Positions 6,936-16,355 are shown, counted from the stretch's first letter. The stretch: DNA of 39,495 nucleotides from Planctomycetia bacterium (GCA_021413845.1 JAIOPP010000119.1:1-39495); one strand, 5' to 3'. The notes: a model not told the origin generated them from the letters alone. A program made the numbers and translations.

Positions 6936-9368
6936 ATGAGCCGACATTCCATTCCTTTCGTGCTCGCGTTATTCGCCGCGGTCGCTGGTTCGACGGCGCA
7001 AGCCTTCGGGCAAGCTGCCCCTGCCGCACCTGCCGCGGCTCCTGCCGCCGGTGCCGCTCCTGCGAAGCCGCCGGCCGCGAAACCCGCCGCCGCTGCGCCG
7101 GCAGCCGCCCCGGCCGAGCCTGCCGAACCGGAAAAGTATGCCGACCCGGCCGTGCAGGCGTTGATGGATACCAAGCCGGAGACGCCGCAAGATCTCGTCA
7201 ACGTGATCGCGCTACTGCTCGACTTGAAGCAACCCAAACCGGCAAAGACGTTATTTACGAAGCTACTCGCCGCGGCCACGGAAGAAGCCGATCTCGCGGC
7301 GCTCGGCAAGAAGGTCGGCAGCGCAGCGCTCTATCGATTGGCCGAAGTCCCCGAATTCCGACCGCAAGGGCTCGAGTTCGTCCGCAAAGTCACGGCGGCG
7401 ATGGATCGCGCGGCCCGCAATCCCGACCGCCTCGCCGAGTTGATCGAACGCTTGAAAGAACCCTCGCTCGAGGTTCGGCTGGCGGCGATCGCCGAACTCC
7501 GCAGCGGTCGCGAACAGGCGGCGCTCGCGTTATTAAATGTCTTGCTCGCTCCCGACCGGTCTGCGGAGCACGGCGGCGTTCGCGCGGCGCTGGCGTCGCT
7601 TGGTGCCGACGGCATCGAACCCCTCGCGCTCTTCGCCGCCGCCGGCAACGAATCGCAACGCACCGCCTCGCTCATGGCGCTCGGACTCACCGACGACCGC
7701 GAAGCGCGCGAGCCGCTCTACGCCGCGGCCTTCGCGCCACAAAGCGCGTCGCACGTGCGGCAGATCGCTTCGCAGGCGCTTGCTCGTCGACTGGGGAAAC
7801 TGCCGAGCCCGATCACGGCTGCGGCCGAGCTTTATCTAGACGCCAAGCGTCTCTACTTGTCGCCGATTGCACCGGAAGACCTCACGGCTCCCGCCGGCGT
7901 ATGGCATTGGGACGTCGCCGCGAAGAAACCGGTTCTCGCGGCAACGACGCGCCGCGCCGCCGTACTGGCCCAAGCGGCCCGACTCGCCCGTACGGCCGCC
8001 GAGATCGCCGACCGCGATCCGAGCGCCGTCACGCTAGCGCAAGCCGCGAGTTTGGAGGCGGCGCTGCTCACCGCACCCGTAGCGAAACCACAACCGGCGA
8101 CGGAAGAAGCTCCAGCGGCGGAAGCCGATCCGGCTGCGCCGAAAGCCGCCGCAACTCCTGCGGCCGCGGCATCTAATCCCGTAATGCAGTGGAGCGTCGA
8201 CGTCAAACCTACCGCCGCGGAATTGCGACGACTGCTGGAGTTCGCCGCCGCAAACGATCGGGTCGCCTCGGTCGCCGCCGTCGTCGGCTTGTTGGCGAAC
8301 GCCGAGGGAGTGCGTTCGCTCGACGGAGTCGGCGGCCGGCCGTCGCCGCTGGCAAAACTCATGACGCATCCCGACCGTCGGATTCGCTTCGCCGCGCTCG
8401 AAGCGATCGTGAAGCTGAACCCGCAAGAGCCGTTCGTCGGTTCCAGCGCCGTGGCCGACGCGCTCGGCTACTTCGCGGCGTCGACCGGCTTGCGCAAAGC
8501 GCTTGCCGTCGATGCCAACATCGCCCGCGCTCGCGACCTCTCCGGCATTACTTCGAGCCTCGGCTTTCAAAGCGATACCGCGTCGACGGCCCGCGACGCC
8601 GTGCGCATGGCGTCGGCCGATCCCGACCTGGAATTGGTCGTGATGTATCGGCCGATGCTGCTCGCCGAGCTCGGCCAATTGCTCGCTCAGTATCGAGCCG
8701 ACTACCGCACGGCCCGTCTGCCTGTCGTCGTCTATTGCGAGCCGCAGGATGTCGAGCGAACCCGTTCGTTGATCGCCGGCGATCCGTTGGCGATCGCGAT
8801 TTATCAGCCTCGCTCGACCGAGCAATTCGTCATGCAAACGTCCGACTTCGCGGCGGCCGCTTCGGCTTCGCTCGTGCCGGCCGCCGAACGGGTGCAAGAA
8901 GCCCGCAGCGCGCTGGCATCGATGGCAGGCCTGCTCGCGAAGCAAAACAAAGTCTTCAACCTGCGGTCGTTCGAGACCGCGCTCTTGGCCGCGGCTTGGA
9001 GTCCGGCCGTGTCGCTGGAGGCGAGCCGCGTGCTCGGCTACTTCGGTTCGCCGGCCGGGCAGCGCACGCTGGTCGATGTGGCGAGCTCGGAGAGTGGATC
9101 GCTCGAAGCTCGCAAAGCCGCGAGCGAGGCGTTTCGCGAGAGCGTTTATCGCCACGGCACGCTCCTCACGAAGAGCGAGATCGAGCGGCAATACGCGCGC
9201 TACAACGCTTCCGCCACGCTCGACAAAGAGACGCAAGCCGTGCTCGGCAGCCTGCTCGATGCGATCGAGGCGCGCGCCGTGAAAGTGCCCGGCATCGCGA
9301 CGGCGCAGCCCGCCGTCGTCACGCCGCCGGCAAGCCCCGTGAAAAAGGCTGCGCCGGCGTCGCCATGA
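6936..9368 (+). CDS. Exported HEAT-repeat protein
   Basis: An 810-residue protein with a Sec signal peptide (residues 1-24, ending near TAQAFG). An Ala/Pro-rich linker follows at about 26-66, then mostly alpha-helical Ala/Leu-rich sequence. HEAT-like repeats are visible, for example LKEPSLEVRLAAIAELRSG near residue 170 and HPDRRIRFAALEAIVKL near residue 475. HEAT repeats form a superhelical protein-binding scaffold; no catalytic motif is seen. It would act in the periplasm or at the outer face. A second low-complexity Ala/Pro/Lys stretch lies near residue 385, and the C-terminus is Pro/Lys-rich. Its TGA stop overlaps the ATG of the sigma-54 activator gene (ATGA), so the two are probably co-translated. 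The function is unknown. Confidence 0.85.
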   Translation: MSRHSIPFVLALFAAVAGSTAQAFGQAAPAAPAAAPAAGAAPAKPPAAKPAAAAPAAAPAEPAEPEKYADPAVQALMDTKPETPQDLVNVIALLLDLKQPKPAKTLFTKLLAAATEEADLAALGKKVGSAALYRLAEVPEFRPQGLEFVRKVTAAMDRAARNPDRLAELIERLKEPSLEVRLAAIAELRSGREQAALALLNVLLAPDRSAEHGGVRAALASLGADGIEPLALFAAAGNESQRTASLMALGLTDDREAREPLYAAAFAPQSASHVRQIASQALARRLGKLPSPITAAAELYLDAKRLYLSPIAPEDLTAPAGVWHWDVAAKKPVLAATTRRAAVLAQAARLARTAAEIADRDPSAVTLAQAASLEAALLTAPVAKPQPATEEAPAAEADPAAPKAAATPAAAASNPVMQWSVDVKPTAAELRRLLEFAAANDRVASVAAVVGLLANAEGVRSLDGVGGRPSPLAKLMTHPDRRIRFAALEAIVKLNPQEPFVGSSAVADALGYFAASTGLRKALAVDANIARARDLSGITSSLGFQSDTASTARDAVRMASADPDLELVVMYRPMLLAELGQLLAQYRADYRTARLPVVVYCEPQDVERTRSLIAGDPLAIAIYQPRSTEQFVMQTSDFAAAASASLVPAAERVQEARSALASMAGLLAKQNKVFNLRSFETALLAAAWSPAVSLEASRVLGYFGSPAGQRTLVDVASSESGSLEARKAASEAFRESVYRHGTLLTKSEIERQYARYNASATLDKETQAVLGSLLDAIEARAVKVPGIATAQPAVVTPPASPVKKAAPASP

Positions 9369-10447
9369 GCCCTTCTTCTCGCAGCTTCGATCCGCACGAC
9401 CAAAGCGGACCTCCCATTCCGGGCCTGATCGGCGGCGGCCCGGCCATGGAGAAGGTTTATCAGCTGACGCGCCGGGTCGCCGGCTCGAACGCCAGCGTGC
9501 TCCTCTTAGGCGAGACCGGAACCGGCAAAGAACTGATCGCCAAGGCGGTGCATACGTTGAGCCCGCGCGGCAGCGGCCCGTTCGTGCGTGTGAATTGCGG
9601 TGCGCTTTCCGAGAGCCTGCTCGAAAGCGAGCTCTTCGGGCACGTTCGCGGCTCGTTTACCGGCGCGATCGACAACCGCACCGGCCGCTTCGAGGCGGCG
9701 CATACCGGCACCGTGTTTCTCGACGAGATCAACTCGACGACGCCGAAGCTGCAAGTGAAGCTGCTCCGCGTGTTGCAAGAGCGGGAGTTCGAGCGGGTCG
9801 GCGACACGGCGACGATTCGGGTCGATGTCCGTGTGATCGCGGCGAGCAATCGCGACTTGGCCGACGAAGTCGAGAACGAACGGTTTCGAGAAGATTTATA
9901 CTACCGTTTGAACGTGGTTCCGATCCGACTGCCGCCGCTGCGCGAACGACGCGACGACATCCCGGAACTCGTCGGCCACTTCCTGAATATGTACAACGAG
10001 CGGAACGACCGCTACGTGGTCCATATCGATCAACGGGCCATGCAAGCGTTGCAAGACCATCACTGGCCGGGGAACGTCCGCGAGTTGCAGAACTACATCG
10101 AGCGGGCCGTCGTGATGGCTCCCGGCGATGAGCTGACGCTGGACTTGCTGCCGGAAAACGTGCAGGGTGGCGAGCCGGCAAAGGGGCGCAGCCCCCGCTT
10201 CAAAGGGACCGATCTCGAAACGCTCACCTTCGAGCTGGTGCAGCAAGGCCTGACGACGGCCTCCCCCAACGAGACCGAATTGCACTCGAAAATCGTCGAT
10301 CGGGTCGAAAAAGAGCTGATCGTGCAGATCCTCGCGGCATGCGACAACGTACAGATCAAAGCGGCCGCGAAGCTCGGAATCAACCGTAACACGCTCCATA
10401 AAAAGCTCAAAGATTACGGCCTGGAAGACGGGAACTTGAAGGAATAG
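9365..10447 (+). CDS. Sigma-54-dependent transcription activator (AAA+ plus Fis-type HTH, no receiver)
   Basis: A 360-residue bacterial enhancer-binding protein. The AAA+ domain has Walker A GETGTGKE (residues 49-56), the sigma-54-contact loop GSFTGA (96-101, with Ser for the usual Ala), and Walker B VFLDEI (117-122). It also has YYRLNVVPIRLPPLRERRDDIP and HHWPGNVRELQNYIERAV. The C-terminus (about 315-355) is a Fis-type helix-turn-helix, LIVQILAACDNVQIKAAAKLGINRNTLHKKL written here as two abutting parts LIVQILAACDNVQIK and AAAKLGINRNTLHKKL. There is no receiver, PAS or GAF domain, so activity must be set by a partner protein, by level, or be constitutive. I take the start as the ATG at 9365 overlapping the previous stop; the open frame extends far upstream but there shadows the HEAT gene. 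Confidence 0.93.
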   Translation: MSPSSRSFDPHDQSGPPIPGLIGGGPAMEKVYQLTRRVAGSNASVLLLGETGTGKELIAKAVHTLSPRGSGPFVRVNCGALSESLLESELFGHVRGSFTGAIDNRTGRFEAAHTGTVFLDEINSTTPKLQVKLLRVLQEREFERVGDTATIRVDVRVIAASNRDLADEVENERFREDLYYRLNVVPIRLPPLRERRDDIPELVGHFLNMYNERNDRYVVHIDQRAMQALQDHHWPGNVRELQNYIERAVVMAPGDELTLDLLPENVQGGEPAKGRSPRFKGTDLETLTFELVQQGLTTASPNETELHSKIVDRVEKELIVQILAACDNVQIKAAAKLGINRNTLHKKLKDYGLEDGNLKE

Positions 10448-10574
10448 CCCGCCGTGGGGCGTAGAATGTAGAATCGGTTTCCGCCGCTCGCGGCGGAGGC
10501 CGGCCGTCGAAGTCGCTCCTGCCGATGCCCTGCGCAGCCCCTCCCCTTCTCTTTCAGGTCTCGATCGCCCCGCC

Positions 10575-11474
10575 ATGCTCGCCGGAATCAGCCTTACCTG
10601 TTTCACCGCCAGCTATACCGTAGCGCTCGGGCTTGAAGCGACGCGCATGTGGTTTCGGAGCGGCTTGCGCGGCGCGCTGATGCTCGGCTTCGGCGCGGCC
10701 GGCGTGATCGCGCATACGCTCTTCCTCGGCTACCGCGCCACGCTCTCGACCTCGGCGGCTCCGCTGTCGAGCGAGTTCGATTGGTATCTGATCGCCGCGT
10801 GGGCCTTGGCCGCCGTGTATCTCGGTTGGACGTTTCGCCAGCTGAATGCCCCGAACGAGCGCCGCACCGCGGTCGGCTTGTTTTTGTTGCCGCTGGTGCT
10901 CGCGCTCGTCGCGGCGGCGCAGTTTTCGGCGGCACGCGAACCGCTGGCCCGCGAGCAAGCCTCGGGCATCTGGCTCACGATTCATTTCTGTTGCCTCGCG
11001 ACCGGCTTCGTGAGCGTGTTGCTCGGCTTCGCGACCGGCGTAATGGAGCTCGTGCAAGCGTATCGCTTGAAACACAAACTCCGCGCGCAGCAAGGGCTCC
11101 GGCTCCCGAGCCTCGAATGGTTGCAACAAACCGGCCTGCGCACCCTCTTCGCTTCGTTCACGCTTCTCTCCCTCGGCTTGCTTACCGGCATGATCTTGAA
11201 CCTCGTGAAGGGGCAGTTCTCTTGGAGCGATCCGGTCGTGTGGCGATTCGGCATGGTCGTCCTCTGGCTCGCCGCCGCTTCGACGTTCGTCGTCGTTTAC
11301 AAGCCCGCGCGGCAAGGGCGCAAGATCGCGTATCTCACGATCGTCTCGGCGCTGGTCGTCGTCGTGTCGCTCGGCCTCGGGCGATTGCTGCCGAGCGGCC
11401 ACGGCGCGCCGAAGCATCGCTCCGGCATTGCAGCCATCGTCTGCCCTCCGCAAGCCGGCCGAGGTGCGGTATGA
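10575..11474 (+). CDS. HemX/CcsA-family membrane protein
   Basis: A 299-residue integral membrane protein with about eight hydrophobic segments. It resembles the CcsA/CcmC/HemX cytochrome-c-assembly family; a conserved-looking His occurs in GIWLTIHFCCLATGF near residue 138. Family members handle haem at the membrane, and in Bacillus HemX is encoded with hemA and lowers HemA levels. The same adjacency here, with an ATGA stop/start overlap to hemA at 11471-11474, favours a HemX role over cytochrome c biogenesis. The classic tryptophan-rich WWD motif is not evident. The 127 bases upstream contain a 7-bp hairpin (10480-10497) with no T-run. Confidence 0.8.
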   Translation: MLAGISLTCFTASYTVALGLEATRMWFRSGLRGALMLGFGAAGVIAHTLFLGYRATLSTSAAPLSSEFDWYLIAAWALAAVYLGWTFRQLNAPNERRTAVGLFLLPLVLALVAAAQFSAAREPLAREQASGIWLTIHFCCLATGFVSVLLGFATGVMELVQAYRLKHKLRAQQGLRLPSLEWLQQTGLRTLFASFTLLSLGLLTGMILNLVKGQFSWSDPVVWRFGMVVLWLAAASTFVVVYKPARQGRKIAYLTIVSALVVVVSLGLGRLLPSGHGAPKHRSGIAAIVCPPQAGRGAV

Positions 11475-12745
11475 AATTACAGATGGTCGGCTGCAGCCAT
11501 CACAACGCCTCGACCGAAGTGCGAGGCCGGATCGCGTTTAGTCCGGCGCAAGCGGCCGAAGCGCTCCGTACGCTGCGCTCGCGCTGGCCCGCCGCCGAAG
11601 CGGTGCTCATCTCGACCTGCAATCGGATCGAGCTCTACACGGCCTCGGAGGAGGATGACGCCACTCCCTCGCATCAAGAGGTCGTGCAGTTCTTCGCCGA
11701 CTTTCACGGCCTCGAGCCGATCGAAGTCTTCGACGACCTCTTCGAGCGTTCGGGCGAAGATGCGGTGCGGCATTTGTTCACGGTCGCCGCGAGCCTCGAC
11801 AGCATGGTGCTCGGCGAAGCGCAAATTCTTTCGCAAGTGAAGCAAGCCTACGAGCTGGCGACGAAGCAACAGTCGGTCGGCCCATTGACGAACCAAGCGT
11901 TTCAAGCGGCACTGAAGGTGGCGAAGCGCGTCGCTACGGAAACCTCGATCAACGAGAAACGGGTCAGCATCCCGAGCGTCGCGGTGCAGGACTTCGCGAA
12001 GAACATCTTCGAGCGGTTCGACGACAAGCGGATTCTCTTGATCGGCGCCGGCGAGATGGGGGAAGAAACCCTCACGTATCTCAAGAGCGAAGGGGCGCAA
12101 GACTTCGTCGTCGTCAATCGAAACTTCGATCGGGCCCGCGACTTGGCGGCGCGCTTCGGAGGACGAGCCGCGGAGTGGGAATACTTGCCGATGTTGTTGG
12201 TCGACGCCGATCTCGTCGTCTCGACGACCGGCGCGACGGAGCCGATCGTCACGCTGGCGGACTATCGCAAGATCGAAGATGAACGCTTTCAGCGCGATCT
12301 GTTTATTCTCGATCTCGCGATCCCGCGCGACTTCGACCCTGCGATCGGCGATCGTCTCGGCGTCTATCTCTATTCGATCGACGATCTCGAAGAAGCCTGC
12401 CGCCGCAATCGGGCCGAGCGCGATCGGGAGCTGCCCAAAGCGCTCGGCATCGTCGAGCTCGAAACCTCGCGTTTCATGGCCGATCTGCATCATCGCGCTA
12501 CCGCGCCGATTATTAAGCGACTCAAGCAGGGCTGGCAGCAGCCCAAGGAAGATGAGCTCCGTCGGCTGTTCAGCAAGCTCCCCGACCTCGACGATCGAGC
12601 CCGCGAGTCGATCGCGGAATCGTTCGAGCGGCTGATCAATAAGCTGCTGCACCCGCCGCTGGAGTCGCTACGGGATGAAGCTCGCCACGGCGTGCCGCAC
12701 GGCTTGCTCGATGCGCTGAAGCGGTTGTTTCATTTGAAAGAGTAA
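11471..12745 (+). CDS. hemA: Glutamyl-tRNA reductase
   Basis: HemA reduces glutamyl-tRNA(Glu) with NADPH to glutamate-1-semialdehyde, the first committed step of C5-pathway tetrapyrrole synthesis. The 424-residue length fits. The substrate-domain motif STCNRIELY at residues 48-56 carries the catalytic Cys50. AASLDSMVLGEAQILSQVK is at 106-124, the NADPH Rossmann motif GAGEMG is at 192-197, and the C-terminal helical dimerisation domain follows (about 310-424). The start is the ATG at 11471 inside the HemX-like gene's stop region; the open frame reads further upstream but only as a shadow of that gene. No hemL, hemB or hemC is seen nearby. Confidence 0.96.
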   Translation: MKLQMVGCSHHNASTEVRGRIAFSPAQAAEALRTLRSRWPAAEAVLISTCNRIELYTASEEDDATPSHQEVVQFFADFHGLEPIEVFDDLFERSGEDAVRHLFTVAASLDSMVLGEAQILSQVKQAYELATKQQSVGPLTNQAFQAALKVAKRVATETSINEKRVSIPSVAVQDFAKNIFERFDDKRILLIGAGEMGEETLTYLKSEGAQDFVVVNRNFDRARDLAARFGGRAAEWEYLPMLLVDADLVVSTTGATEPIVTLADYRKIEDERFQRDLFILDLAIPRDFDPAIGDRLGVYLYSIDDLEEACRRNRAERDRELPKALGIVELETSRFMADLHHRATAPIIKRLKQGWQQPKEDELRRLFSKLPDLDDRARESIAESFERLINKLLHPPLESLRDEARHGVPHGLLDALKRLFHLKE

Positions 12746-12746
12746 T

Positions 12747-12767
12747 GGGCAGTGGGCAGTGGTCGGT
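12747..12767. repeat. Short tandem heptamer repeat
   Basis: Two exact copies of GGGCAGT and a degenerate third lie directly after the hemA stop. Too short to classify; it may be part of a dispersed intergenic repeat. Confidence 0.3.
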
Positions 12768-12853
12768 TGAAGACGGATTACCGTTCACAAGCCGGTAAGT
12801 CGTCGCGCTTGCGGTTTCGCGGTAACGTCGCAACCTACAAAGGTCATGCCGCT

Positions 12854-13966
12854 ATGCATACTTCGCCTCACGAAGATCTCTCGCGTCGCCTGTTCCTCGG
12901 GCGCTCCTGCTGCTCGCTCGCTGCCGTAGGCTTCGCTACGCGGGCGAGCGCCGCTGCCGACGTCGAGGGAGAACACTCGAAGCAAATCGACAAGGTCGTA
13001 CACAAGAATCTGAAGGCCGGCGGGCCGGGCATCGCCGTGTTGGTTGTGAGCGCAGGGGAGATCGAACACGCCCGGGGCTACGGCTTCGCCGACATCGAAA
13101 CGAAGCGGCCGATCACGACACGGACGCCGTTCGATCTGGCGTCGGTGTCGAAGCAGTTCACCGCCATGGCCGTGATGATTCTCGCCGAGCGCGAGCAATT
13201 GACGTTGCGCGACGACGTGCGCAAGCATCTTCCTGAGTTGCCCGCGTTCGATGAAGATCGCCCGATCCGCATCCTCGATCTGTTGCACCACACGTCGGGC
13301 CTCACGGATTACATGGAGTTGTGGACCGGGACCGATGCCGAATTCGAGAAGTTGCCGACCCTCGGGGTATTGAAGATCGCGGCGAAGCACAAGCTCGGGC
13401 ACAAGACCGGCACGCAGTACGAATACTCGAACACGAACTACGCGCTGCTGGCGATCCTCGTCGAGCGTGTCGCGAAGATGACGTTCGCGAAGTTTCAGGC
13501 GAAGGAGATCTTCACGCCGCTCGCGATGCGCGACTCGTTCGTTTACGACGGCTCTGTGCCGCATCCGAACGTGATTCCGCGCGGCTATAAGCGAACCGAC
13601 GACGGGGTCGAACTTGTCGGCAGCCCGAACGTGATCGTCGGCGACGGCAATCAGTTCAGCTCGATCGAAGACATGGCGAAGTGGGATCTTGCGCTGCGCT
13701 CCCATAAGCTCGTCTCGAAGCAGATGCAGCAACGGGCCTACACGCCGGGGAAGCTCGACGACGGCGAAGCGCACGACTACGGCTTCGGTTGGACCGATGC
13801 AAGCAGCGACGACCATCGGGCCGTTTCGCATGATGGAAGTTGGGCCGGTACGGCGACGTATATCTGTCGCTATCTCGACGACGATCTCACCGTCGTGATC
13901 TTGTCGAACGACGATGCGTTCGATGTCGACGCGCTCGGCGACAAGATTGCCGAGGTCTACTCGTAA
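12854..13966 (+). CDS. Tat-exported serine hydrolase (class C beta-lactamase/PBP-like)
   Basis: A 370-residue protein of the class C beta-lactamase / DD-peptidase fold. The nucleophile motif SVSK is at residues 97-100 (Ser97, Lys100). The tyrosine motif YSN is at 191-193, and a third motif HDGSWAG lies near residue 330, taking the place of KTG. The N-terminus has the twin-arginine pattern SRRLFLG followed by a hydrophobic stretch to about residue 35, so it is probably exported folded by Tat. I start at ATG 12854 because the frame upstream (to 12752) has no signal-like sequence. The family includes esterases, D-amino peptidases and penicillin-binding proteins; the substrate cannot be read from sequence, and antibiotic resistance should not be assumed. 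Confidence 0.87.
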   Translation: MHTSPHEDLSRRLFLGRSCCSLAAVGFATRASAAADVEGEHSKQIDKVVHKNLKAGGPGIAVLVVSAGEIEHARGYGFADIETKRPITTRTPFDLASVSKQFTAMAVMILAEREQLTLRDDVRKHLPELPAFDEDRPIRILDLLHHTSGLTDYMELWTGTDAEFEKLPTLGVLKIAAKHKLGHKTGTQYEYSNTNYALLAILVERVAKMTFAKFQAKEIFTPLAMRDSFVYDGSVPHPNVIPRGYKRTDDGVELVGSPNVIVGDGNQFSSIEDMAKWDLALRSHKLVSKQMQQRAYTPGKLDDGEAHDYGFGWTDASSDDHRAVSHDGSWAGTATYICRYLDDDLTVVILSNDDAFDVDALGDKIAEVYS

Positions 13967-14214
13967 CGCGTTCGCTCATGGTCGGCGGGATCGCGCACGT
14001 ATTGGTCGAAAGAGTGCTTTCCTGACGGCTGCGCGACCAATCGCAATTCTTCGATTCGGCGAAAGCGGCTCGCTATTCGACCTTTCCTCCCCGTTTTCCG
14101 GTATCTCCGGCTTATTCAACCATTCGGCATAGAGTGTGCATTACCTCCTCAAAGAAAGACGAAGCCATTAGGGCATCGTCGAATACTTACAACCGAAATT
14201 CTTCGGAGGATGAC

Positions 14215-14730
14215 ATGCGATATCTCTTTTCACTCTTGTTGGTCGGTGCCTGCTTATCGGCGATGCCTAAGACGGCGGATGCTCAAGTGGCTGCGAACGT
14301 CGCGGGCAACGTAGCTGGTGCGGCGGTGAATGCCGCAGTCGATGCCGATGCTTGGCGTTGGAAGTACCACAACAACAATTGGTGGTACTACGATCAGAAC
14401 AACCAATGGGCCGTGCATCATCAGAACAACTGGGTGTACCCGAACGCTCAAGGCGTCTACATGTACAACAACCAGAACATCTTCGGTGGGCCCGTGCGAT
14501 ACGGAGCCGGCTACCGCGGTAACGTTTACGGCAACGGCTATAACAACGGTTATTACGGCAACGGCTACGGGAACGGCTACTACAACAACGGTTACGGCAA
14601 TGGATACGGCAACGGCTACTACGGCGGCCGTGGCGCGAACACCGGAGCAGCGATCGGTGGCGCACTTGGCGGCGGGCGTGGCGCCAACATCGGTGCGGCG
14701 ATCGGCGGGGCGATCAACAGCGGTCGCTAA
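14215..14730 (+). CDS. Exported Trp/Asn/Tyr/Gly-rich protein
   Basis: A 171-residue protein. The Sec signal peptide is at residues 1-22 (cleavage near TADAQ), followed by an Ala/Val stretch. An aromatic-rich block with WKYHNNNWWYYDQNNQW around residues 44-60 comes next. Then there is a low-complexity Gly/Asn/Tyr region of repeating YGNG units, and finally GAAIGGALGGGRGANIGAAI. The C-terminal Gly-Ala pattern resembles glycine-zipper segments of small surface proteins. Start ATG 14215 has GGAGGA four bases upstream; the frame is open back to 14134 without such a site. A strong terminator follows. Function unknown, likely a surface or matrix protein. Confidence 0.78.
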   Translation: MRYLFSLLLVGACLSAMPKTADAQVAANVAGNVAGAAVNAAVDADAWRWKYHNNNWWYYDQNNQWAVHHQNNWVYPNAQGVYMYNNQNIFGGPVRYGAGYRGNVYGNGYNNGYYGNGYGNGYYNNGYGNGYGNGYYGGRGANTGAAIGGALGGGRGANIGAAIGGAINSGR

Positions 14731-14760
14731 CGGATAGCTGATAGCCGAGATAAAACGAAA

Positions 14761-14804
14761 AGAGCCCGCGCGATTTGAGAGAATCGCGCGGGCTCTTGTT
14801 TTTT
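14761..14804. terminator. Bidirectional intrinsic terminator
   Basis: Perfect 15-bp stem with arms 14761-14775 and 14782-14796 around a 6-base loop, then TGTTTTTT. An A-rich stretch before the left arm gives a T-rich tail on the minus strand. It ends the Gly-rich gene and can also serve the convergent rpsA. Confidence 0.9.
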
Positions 14805-14837
14805 ATGACGTGTTGGTGAGTGAGCAACTCAGCGAGC

Positions 14838-14887
14838 CGCCCCTCATCCGGCTGCTGCTGCCGCCACCTTCTCCCGCCGGGAGAAGG
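14838..14887. repeat. Intergenic palindrome-bearing repeat
   Basis: A CCCTCATCCGGCTGC-type segment followed by CCTTCTCCC (14867-14875) and its exact complement GGGAGAAGG (14879-14887), abutting the rpsA stop. This kind of element recurs between genes in many G+C-rich genomes; that is recollection. There is no T-run. Confidence 0.45.
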
Positions 14888-14888
14888 G

Positions 14889-16355
14889 TTACCAGTTCAG
14901 GCCGAACTGGGCGCCGCCTTTCTTTTTAGCCATGCCTCCCTTGAGGTTCTTCGGCTGCGGCGGCAGCGGAATTACCGGGGCGTTTTCCTCCGCTTCTTCT
15001 TCCGCCTGCTTTTTCAAGACCTCGGGATTGATCGATAGCGCCTTCATCGACAGGCTGATTCGCTTCTGATCCAGGTCGACGCTTAAGACCTTCGCTTCGA
15101 TCTCTTGCCCTTCCTTCAGGAAGTCGCTCACGCGCCAGACGCGCTGATGGGCCAGTTCCGAGATGTGAACCAAGCCGTCGATCCCCGGCTCGAGTTGCAC
15201 GAACGCGCCGACCTTGTCGAGCGTCCGCACGACCGGTCCGCGAATCACATCGCCTTGCTTGTACTTATACGAAGCGAGCTTCCAAGGATCTTCGAGCAGA
15301 TCGCGTAGCGACAGGCCGATCTTGCCGCTGGCTGGGTCGATGTTCACGACCTTCACCTTCACCTTATCCCCCGTGCTTAAGACTTCGCTCGGGTGCTTCA
15401 CGCGATTCCAAGCGAGCCGGCTGACGTGGATCAAACCATCGACGCCGCCGATATCGACGAACGCGCCGAAGTCTTGAATGCGCGTGACGATCCCTTCTTT
15501 CACATCGCCGACTTGCAACTCCGCCATCAGCTTCGTTTTCGCTTCTTCCTTCTCGCGCTCGATCACCGCACGACGGCTGAGCACCAGCCGACGCCGTTCC
15601 GGCTTGGCTTCCGTAACGAGCACGGTCCACTTCTCGCCGACGAACTGCGAAAAGTCTTCGACCCGATACACGGCGACTTGTCCGGCCGGAATGAAGCCTT
15701 TCAGATTGCCGACGTCCGCTTCGAGCCCACCCTTGTTGTGGCCCGAGATGCGCACGTCGATGATCGCCCCTTCCGAGATCTGCGACCAATCGCCGACCAC
15801 GGTCGGGCGGTTCGGGAGCGAGAGACCGTAGAAGTTTTCTTCTTCGTTGAACTTCCCGACGACGACCTCGACGATCTGCCCAAGCGTCGGCGGCTCGGTG
15901 AAGTTCGTGAGCGGCAGCACCCCTTGCGCGTTCGGGCCGAGCTCGATGAAGACGTCCCCTTGATAGATCTTGATCACGCGGCCGGGGCGGCGGCTATCTT
16001 GTGCGATCTCGACCAGCTTCGTCGACTTGCCGGCGGTGTCGACCATGTCGTTGAGCGACATCCCTTGGAGCGCTGCGGAAACTTCGGCTTCGAGATCGTC
16101 GGGCAAGCTCGAGCGAATGTTAGGGACCGGCGTCTTCACGCCCGACGGACGCCCGTCGCTCAGCACGCGCTCGGCGACCGCCTTCACGCGCTGCCCGCCG
16201 GGACGCTGCGTGCCGATCTTCACCTTCGGGCCGGCCTGCATGTCGTCGCCGGTCGGCGAAAGCGGAGCATCCGTTTGCTGCGCGGCGGCAATGGCAGGGT
16301 CGAGATCGGCGGTGGAGTTGGGGCGGGGATCGCTGCTGGAATTCGATTCGCTCAT
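14889..16355 (-). CDS. rpsA: S1 RNA-binding domain protein (ribosomal protein bS1 type)
   Basis: A 488-residue protein with four tandem S1 (OB-fold) domains at about residues 120-190, 200-265, 285-355 and 370-440. Examples are [37 protein letters not shown] and [20 protein letters not shown]. coli S1 has six and Bacillus YpfD-type proteins four, so this matches the shorter class. bS1 brings mRNA to the 30S subunit. The N-terminal 100 residues are a Pro/Ser/Asp-rich, probably disordered leader. The C-terminus is rich in Glu, then Lys/Gly. The start is ATG 16355; the frame extends only to a TTG at 16373. Downstream lies a bidirectional terminator. Confidence 0.88.
   Translation of the reverse strand: MSESNSSSDPRPNSTADLDPAIAAAQQTDAPLSPTGDDMQAGPKVKIGTQRPGGQRVKAVAERVLSDGRPSGVKTPVPNIRSSLPDDLEAEVSAALQGMSLNDMVDTAGKSTKLVEIAQDSRRPGRVIKIYQGDVFIELGPNAQGVLPLTNFTEPPTLGQIVEVVVGKFNEEENFYGLSLPNRPTVVGDWSQISEGAIIDVRISGHNKGGLEADVGNLKGFIPAGQVAVYRVEDFSQFVGEKWTVLVTEAKPERRRLVLSRRAVIEREKEEAKTKLMAELQVGDVKEGIVTRIQDFGAFVDIGGVDGLIHVSRLAWNRVKHPSEVLSTGDKVKVKVVNIDPASGKIGLSLRDLLEDPWKLASYKYKQGDVIRGPVVRTLDKVGAFVQLEPGIDGLVHISELAHQRVWRVSDFLKEGQEIEAKVLSVDLDQKRISLSMKALSINPEVLKKQAEEEAEENAPVIPLPPQPKNLKGGMAKKKGGAQFGLNW

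Noticed and set aside
8189-9364. Upstream extension of the sigma-54 activator frame
   Set aside because: Arg-rich shadow of the HEAT gene; the protein properly begins at ATG 9365.
10649-11470. Upstream extension of the hemA frame
   Set aside because: Arg-rich shadow of the HemX-like gene; HemA starts MKLQMVGCSH at 11471.
12854-13966. Reading the serine hydrolase as an antibiotic-resistance beta-lactamase
   Set aside because: The third motif is HDG rather than KTG and the family is functionally broad.
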